64,000 nucleotides of DNA from the NCBI GenBank assembly GCA_038239145.1, contig JBBSFB010000003.1, positions 1 to 64,000 on the forward strand, in the 5' to 3' direction. The notes beneath the pieces were generated by a model. That model worked only from the letters and a program-made list of their open reading frames with translations, was not told the DNA's origin and searched no databases. Shown here one piece after another: positions 59,576 to 64,000 of this stretch; the stretch's first letter is position 1, and the number at the start of each line of letters is the position of its first letter. Both the position numbers and the translations under genes were made by a program. This DNA is from PALSA-610 sp038239145. GTDB taxonomy: Bacteria; Actinomycetota; Acidimicrobiia; IMCC26256; PALSA-610.

Positions 59576-60664
59576 TCAGAGCGGTGGCCCCGAAAGGAGC
59601 ACGACCGAAGCTGTCCGCAAATGTCCATCGGCGTCGGTCCAACCCAACTGCACACGGTCGCCGGGGTGACGAGCCTCGAGCCGGGCGTTGAGGTCGGCGA
59701 GCGACGACACGTCGGAGTCGTCGACGGAGACGATGACGTCGTCGGCCCGAAGTCCCGCGGCCCCGGCCGGGCTGTTGTTCTGGACCAGCCCGACCACCGC
59801 GCCGTCGACTGATGCGACGGCGGGGCTCGACTGCACCGTCTTGATCTGGACGCCAAGGATGGCCCGGTCACCGATGTGCACCGTCGCCGAACTGCGACCG
59901 GCCGTGATCTGGCGCGCGATCACCAGCGCCCGATCGATCGGTATCGCGAAGCCGCTGACCCCGGTTGAAGCGGTCTCGTCGCTTCCCGCCGTCGCGGCGG
60001 CCGTCAGCCCGATGACGCGATGGTCGGTGTCCGCGACCGGTCCGCCGGAGTCGCCCGGTTCCACCGTCGCCGCGATCTCGATCGTGTCGGTGAGAATCTC
60101 CCGGTCGGATCCGGCGCTGTCGGTCGCGGTGACGCGCTGTCCGAAAGCGGTGATCGTCCCCGCGGCGGTCGCGGGCGTCCCTCCGCGCCCGCCCGCATTC
60201 CCGATCGCGACGACGCTGTCCCCTACGCGCGCGAGCGTGGGATCGCCGATGGGCGCCGGGGTGAGACCTCCCGCGCCATCGAGTTGCAGCACAGCGAGGT
60301 CCTGGCTGACGTCGTACCCGATCACCTTGGCCCGATAGCGCCGGCCGGTGCCGCCGATCTGGGCGGTGATGTCGTCGGCGCCCGCGATGACGTGGTTGTT
60401 GGTGAGGATCGATCCCGACGCCGACAGCACGATCCCGGTTCCCGCAACCCGGCCGCGGCTCTGGGCGAGCGTCGCGTCGATGTCGGCGACCGACCCGTCG
60501 AGCGTCTTCGCCACCGCGGCCACGTCGATGTCGGGCGCGGGACCGCTTCTCGCGACCTTGCTCTTCGAGCCGAGCAGGGCCGACGCCACCAATACCCCGA
60601 GCACGACCAGCAGGACCAGGAGCACGATGTGCGCGATCCCGGACTCCCCCCGTTTGCGTCGCAC
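59576..60664 (-). CDS. HtrA/DegP-like trypsin protease with PDZ domain, membrane-anchored
   Basis: 362 residues from a GTG at 60664; a GTG at 60715 would add 17 residues. One transmembrane helix (HIVLLVLLVVLGVLVASALL), trypsin-like domain with catalytic His in LTNNHVIAGAD, Asp in SQDLAVLQLD and Ser in VEPGDSGGPVAD, then a PDZ domain (VVGLVQNNSPAGAAGLRADDVIVSVDDSDV). Active outside the membrane in protein quality control. The triad is complete. Confidence 0.9.
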   Translation of the reverse strand: MRRKRGESGIAHIVLLVLLVVLGVLVASALLGSKSKVARSGPAPDIDVAAVAKTLDGSVADIDATLAQSRGRVAGTGIVLSASGSILTNNHVIAGADDITAQIGGTGRRYRAKVIGYDVSQDLAVLQLDGAGGLTPAPIGDPTLARVGDSVVAIGNAGGRGGTPATAAGTITAFGQRVTATDSAGSDREILTDTIEIAATVEPGDSGGPVADTDHRVIGLTAAATAGSDETASTGVSGFAIPIDRALVIARQITAGRSSATVHIGDRAILGVQIKTVQSSPAVASVDGAVVGLVQNNSPAGAAGLRADDVIVSVDDSDVSSLADLNARLEARHPGDRVQLGWTDADGHLRTASVVLLSGPPL

Positions 60665-60753
60665 ACCGATGATTGTGCCCCGTCGGTGCACGGCCGAAGC
60701 CGCGCCGGGCGCCACATTGCCCCGGGCCGGGCGCAGCCGCTACCAATGACGGT

Positions 60754-61530
60754 GTGGGAGACACGGTCACGTACGAGCGCAGTGGGCATCTGGCGACGAT
60801 CACCTACAACCGACCCGACGCGCTCAACGCGATCAACGGTGAGATGCGCCGCGACCTCAACGACGCGTTCTCCCGCTTCCGTGACGACGAGGACGCGTGG
60901 GTCGGGATCGTGACCGGCGCGGGCACAGCGTTCTGCGCGGGCGCCGATCTCCGGGACGGCGCGGGCTCGGCCGGCGAGTTCGGCGGGACCTTCTGGGAGA
61001 AGCCGACGATCAACTCCTTCGAGAGCGGTTGGGAGATTTTCAAACCCGTCATCGCGGCGGTCAACGGCTACTGCCTCGGTTACGGCCTCACCCTCGTCTC
61101 GTGGTGTGACTTCGTGATCGCGAGTGAACGCGCCGAGTTCGGGTTCCCGGAGGTACGCATCGGCGTGCCCACGATCGTCGGCGCGATCCGGCTCCCGCAG
61201 CGCCTCACATGGCACGACGCGATGGAACTGTTGTTGACCGGCGAGCGCATCTCCGCGGCGCGAGCCCGCGAGATCGGCCTCGTCGGTGCGGTCGTCGCAC
61301 CCGCCGAGCTCATGAATGCCGCCCATGCCCTCGCGGAGCGATTGCTCAAAGGTGCGCCGCTCGCGCAGCGCGCGATCAAGGAGGTCGCAACGCGGGCCCA
61401 GCACATGCCGACGCTGGAAGCGATCCGGTTCGGCGAAACGATGCGCAGGGTGGCGGTGGCCACCGAGGATGCCACCGAAGGTGGACGCGCGTTCGCCGAA
61501 GGGCGCGCCCCCGAGTGGAAAGCCCGTTAG
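60754..61530 (+). CDS. enoyl-CoA hydratase/isomerase family protein
   Basis: 258 residues. TITYNRPDALNAING, oxyanion motifs TGAGTAFCAGADLRDG and AVNGYCLGYGLTLVSWCDF, FGFPEVRIGVPT with the hydratase Glu position (PEVRIG), and LTGERISAARAREIGLV. The GTG at 60754 is preferred because the frame upstream runs into the opposite-strand protease start. Convergent with the dehydrogenase gene; their stops overlap by 3 bases. Confidence 0.88.
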   Translation: MGDTVTYERSGHLATITYNRPDALNAINGEMRRDLNDAFSRFRDDEDAWVGIVTGAGTAFCAGADLRDGAGSAGEFGGTFWEKPTINSFESGWEIFKPVIAAVNGYCLGYGLTLVSWCDFVIASERAEFGFPEVRIGVPTIVGAIRLPQRLTWHDAMELLLTGERISAARAREIGLVGAVVAPAELMNAAHALAERLLKGAPLAQRAIKEVATRAQHMPTLEAIRFGETMRRVAVATEDATEGGRAFAEGRAPEWKAR

Positions 61531-62600
61531 CTCACAAAGCCGCGCGCGGTGACCATGGGGAGGTCCCGATACGTCACGATGCCGGGCGCGGCTGCACACA
61601 CGGCGGGGATCGCGTTCACGGCAGGCAGCGCGGTCATGATCATCCCGAGCCCCATGTAGCCGTCTTCGTTCCACGAGTCGGGCGGAAGGATCTGGAAGCG
61701 GCTCCGCACCTTGGGCTCCCCGTCGATCTCGACGAAGTACCCGTGCCGCAACGGCCAGTCGGGCTCCATCGCCCAGCCCATCTTCCACTGGTAACAGCAT
61801 TCGATCACATGGCGATCTTCGACCGCGCCGAACCACGTACCGCTGATGCCCGCGACCGATCCTTGCGGGATCGTCATGAAGCCGAGATCCATCGTCTCCG
61901 TCGCACGCGCGTACTCCGCCTGGAATCCGATCTCGTCGAGCGCAACGCCGAGCGCGTCGCCCATCAGCGCGACCGCGTCGCCGAAGACTGCGGACGCGTC
62001 CCGTGTTGTCGTCACAGTCGTGGGATCGTCGGGATCGTGCGCAAACCCCACGGACAACTGCGTCTCGGCTGATGCGTAACCGGTCGCGTCCACCGACTCG
62101 AGCACTCGGATGTGATCGATCCGATCGCAGATGCCGGCGCTCACCAACCCGAACATGTTGAGGAAGCCGGGGTTCACGCCGGTACCGAACAACGACACCC
62201 CACCCGCGCGCGCCGCCCCGGTGAGCCGTTCGGTGGCCGCGCCCCCGAGCGCGCGCCCAGTGATGAACGCCGCCGTCGACACGATGTTCACCCCGGCGTC
62301 GAGAATGCGGCACATGTCGTCGACGTCGGGCCACATCGGGTTGTAGCTGACGCAATCGGGTCGGAGCGCGAGCAGCGCGTCGACGTCACGCGTCGCGACG
62401 ATGCCGATCGGGTCGACACCGACCAGCGTGCCGACGTCGGTACCGGCCTTTTCGTCGGACCACGCGTAGCAACCGGCGAGCTCGAGCGCGGGATGGCTCA
62501 GGATCGCCCGGACCGAACGCACGCCGACGTTGCCCGTGGTCCATTGCACGACCCGAATCGAATCGGGCCAAATGGGATCTGGCCGAATCACACTCGTCAT
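61527..62600 (-). CDS. NAD(P)-binding dihydrodipicolinate reductase-like dehydrogenase
   Basis: 357 residues. RVVQWTTGNVGVRSVRAILSHPALELAG is the Rossmann cofactor motif of the 2,4-diaminopentanoate dehydrogenase/DapB-like group; LFGTGVNPGFLNMFGLVSA and the long C-terminal catalytic half (GTWFGAVEDRHVIECCYQWK) follow. Substrate uncertain; related proteins oxidise small amine or hydroxy-acid compounds. ATG at 62600. Confidence 0.83.
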   Translation of the reverse strand: MTSVIRPDPIWPDSIRVVQWTTGNVGVRSVRAILSHPALELAGCYAWSDEKAGTDVGTLVGVDPIGIVATRDVDALLALRPDCVSYNPMWPDVDDMCRILDAGVNIVSTAAFITGRALGGAATERLTGAARAGGVSLFGTGVNPGFLNMFGLVSAGICDRIDHIRVLESVDATGYASAETQLSVGFAHDPDDPTTVTTTRDASAVFGDAVALMGDALGVALDEIGFQAEYARATETMDLGFMTIPQGSVAGISGTWFGAVEDRHVIECCYQWKMGWAMEPDWPLRHGYFVEIDGEPKVRSRFQILPPDSWNEDGYMGLGMIMTALPAVNAIPAVCAAAPGIVTYRDLPMVTARGFVS

Positions 62601-62607
62601 ACGCGAG

Positions 62608-62613
62608 AAGGTA
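62608..62613 (-). promoter_or_regulatory. -10 element TACCTT for the 62600 dehydrogenase gene
   Basis: TACCTT (minus) ends 7 nt before the ATG at 62600. Confidence 0.5.
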
Positions 62614-62691
62614 ACCGCGCCGCCCGGTGACTTCAGGCACGTATGGGCGCCGGCGCTTCACCTCGGGGTCCGATCGGCTCACAATGACGAC

Positions 62692-62895
62692 ATGAGCGGA
62701 GCGGCCGTGACGGCGAGCAAGTACCGAGTGAGCCCGTTGGCAGAGTACGACCGGGCTGTGGAAACCGCGTCGGCACTCCTGGCGATGCAGGTCTCGGCGG
62801 CATCGATTACCTTCGAGCTGCGGCGGCAGCACGCCTTCACCGATGCGCAGTCGGCCGCGGTGATCCGCGATGCGAGATGTGTCACAACGGCATGA
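62692..62895 (+). CDS. small hypothetical protein
   Basis: 67 residues, MSGAAVTASKYRVSPLAEYDRAVETASALLAMQ, mostly helical, ending RDARCVTTA. Third-position GC and start context are acceptable but nothing else supports it; no family recognised. Confidence 0.42.
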   Translation: MSGAAVTASKYRVSPLAEYDRAVETASALLAMQVSAASITFELRRQHAFTDAQSAAVIRDARCVTTA

Positions 62896-63117
62896 TCCGT
62901 CTCGACGAGAGGGACGTGCGCGCGAGTACTCACCGGGAGGCGCGGGCACAGCCGTACGACCTCCGCGGAGCAAGCCCCGGGGCCGGTTCCGGCTGAGCGT
63001 CGATGGATCGTTGCGGCTCGACGAGGTCCCGGTTCCCGCCGGATAGGGCCACCTAGCGTTCGCGCGTCGATACTCGCGTCGTTCACTCCCCCGTCGGGTA
63101 CCCCGGAGAAGGTGGTC
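62896..63117. other. intergenic region before the iron permease-like gene
   Basis: 222 bp without a convincing reading frame. GGAGAAGG at its end is the ribosome site for the ATG at 63118. No riboswitch or strong hairpin recognised. Confidence 0.5.
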
Positions 63118-63561
63118 ATGATCAAACGCAAACCCGTCGTGCTCATGCCGAGCGAGGTATCGGAACGGGTCGGTCCGTTCGACATGTTCGCGGGCATGGC
63201 GTCACAGATCGCGAGCCGGGCCGCGCTCTTCACGTTCTGTGTGCTGCTCGTCATCGTATGGGCGCCGTCCTATTTTCTGCTGCGCGACCTCGACACGTGG
63301 CAGCTGATCATCAACACCGTGACGACGATCATCACGTTCTTGATGGTGGCGCTGCTGCAGAACAGTCAGACGCGCAGTGATCAGGCGGTGCAGCACAAGC
63401 TGAACGCGATCGCCGACGGGCTCGCCGATCTCATGGCCTATCTGCAGAGCGGCGGCGAAGGCCGGAATCTCGAACAGGACCTCACCGAACTGCGCGACGC
63501 AGTCGGGCTCGAGGCGCACGAGAGCACGTCGCGCAACCGCAATCCGCCGACCAAGAGCTAA
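63118..63561 (+). CDS. low-affinity iron permease family membrane protein
   Basis: 147 residues. Two membrane helices (AALFTFCVLLVIVWAPSYFLL and WQLIINTVTTIITFLMVALLQN) followed by the conserved NSQTRSDQAVQHKLN segment of this family. The yeast namesake Fet4 is unrelated in mechanism; bacterial members are uncharacterised. GGAGAAGG precedes the ATG at 63118; a GTG at 63112 is in frame. Confidence 0.86.
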   Translation: MIKRKPVVLMPSEVSERVGPFDMFAGMASQIASRAALFTFCVLLVIVWAPSYFLLRDLDTWQLIINTVTTIITFLMVALLQNSQTRSDQAVQHKLNAIADGLADLMAYLQSGGEGRNLEQDLTELRDAVGLEAHESTSRNRNPPTKS

Positions 63562-64000
63562 CGGCCGAGCAGGCTCGCGATCACGTTGACGACGACCGCA
63601 AGGATCACCGCGCCGAACAGGTAGGCGAGCAGGGCGTGACGGATCACGGTCCGGCGGGTCCTGCGGGCCTGGATATCGGTGTCGGAGACCTGGAAGGTCA
63701 TGCCGACGGTGAAGGCGACGTAGGCGAAGTCCTGATAGTCGGGTCGTTCGTCATCGGTCTTGAAGTCGATCCCGCCGACCGGCGGCGTGTAGTACTCGTG
63801 CGCGTAGCGCAGAGCGAAGACCGTCTGCACGAGGCTCCAGGAGAGCGCGACGGTGAGCACCGCGATGACCGTCAACGCAAGCCGACCGGCGCCGTCCGCC
63901 TGGTTCGCTTTGACGAGGTCGAACCCGACGCCCACGAGGCTCGCCACGCTCGCGCTCAGCAACAGCAACGACGTCGTGACCCGACTCGTGTCTTCGCGGG
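63558..64000 (-). CDS. DUF1345 membrane protein, partial (N-terminus off right edge)
   Basis: At least 146 residues, open to the window end and about 70 short of the usual length. EDTSRVTTSLLLLSASVASL, the ALRYAHEYYTPPVGGIDF segment, DYQDFAYVAFTVGMTFQVSDTDI and a final helix YLFGAVILAVVVNVIASLLGR are the DUF1345 signature. Multi-pass inner-membrane protein, function unknown. Convergent with the iron permease-like gene, with a 4-base overlap of stops. Confidence 0.88.
   Translation of the reverse strand, partial: REDTSRVTTSLLLLSASVASLVGVGFDLVKANQADGAGRLALTVIAVLTVALSWSLVQTVFALRYAHEYYTPPVGGIDFKTDDERPDYQDFAYVAFTVGMTFQVSDTDIQARRTRRTVIRHALLAYLFGAVILAVVVNVIASLLGR

Noticed and set aside
1..64000. 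tRNA or rRNA genes
   Set aside because: I saw no cloverleaf or conserved rRNA segment; a tRNAscan run would settle it.

Overview
The window is about 64 kb of high-GC, densely packed chromosome with no tRNA, rRNA, prophage or CRISPR. Gene content points to an aerobic actinobacterium, most likely class Acidimicrobiia (inference). Support: a fused FbiC for coenzyme F420, heme A synthesis genes (ctaA, ctaB), many SDR and enoyl-CoA hydratase genes, DUF222/HNH genes, and a secreted protein ending in GYWLVASDGGIFSFGDA-type repeats that I associate with that class. Start codons are often GTG or TTG, ATGA/GTGA stop-start overlaps are common, and many genes have a TANNNT -10 box 6-9 nt before the start codon, the signature of leaderless mRNAs.

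Layout. 1-3167 (minus): a train of small membrane proteins, then ttuB-ttuA-trmI and a CvpA-type membrane protein cut by the window edge; this is a tRNA T-loop modification operon (s2T54 plus m1A58). 3249-8383 (minus): acyl-CoA synthetase, ADP-forming acyl-CoA ligase and a PBP4-type DD-carboxypeptidase. 8420-11837 (plus): GH84 N-acetylglucosaminidase, GT2 and nagA. 11847-14532 (plus): lutABC lactate oxidation. 14565-21018: FIST sensor, transketolase, transaldolase and 6-phosphogluconolactonase, with a methyltransferase/uracil-DNA-glycosylase fusion on the other strand. 21028-25424 (plus): fbiC, a PfkB kinase and a LOG-family protein. 25450-29189 (minus): glcDEF. 29252-31314 (plus): Cys-rich protein, TIGR03084-like protein and gamma carbonic anhydrase, followed by a 23-bp tandem repeat.

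31473-39972: SDR and GroES-like pair, cupredoxin lipoprotein, ctaB and a TlpA-like thioredoxin (cytochrome oxidase assembly), an ABC exporter, polyprenyl synthase, SCP2, FxsA and a methyltransferase. 40047-42600: a VOC protein and a decayed DUF222/HNH element with a LexA-type SOS box, flanking a Nudix-like gene. 42696-50887: SDRs, enoyl-CoA hydratase, 5'-3' exonuclease, ctaA, alpha/beta hydrolase and an HD protein. 50907-55835: cyclase-family protein, aguA-aguB (agmatine to putrescine), a zinc ribbon, a 2OG oxygenase and DUF2505. 55859-64000: CAP lipoprotein, PQQ-propeller repeat protein, ICL/PEP-mutase family enzyme, HtrA-like protease, enoyl-CoA hydratase, a dehydrogenase, a low-affinity iron permease family protein and DUF1345.

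Most of the window looks like stable housekeeping and catabolic sequence. The only clearly decayed, mobile-like part is about 40.8-42.6 kb. The most unusual items are the ttuB-ttuA-trmI operon with an unprocessed GG-Ser-Thr sulfur carrier, the methyltransferase-MUG fusion, the SOS box on the broken HNH gene, and the pervasive leaderless promoters, including pairs of opposed promoters packed between divergent genes.
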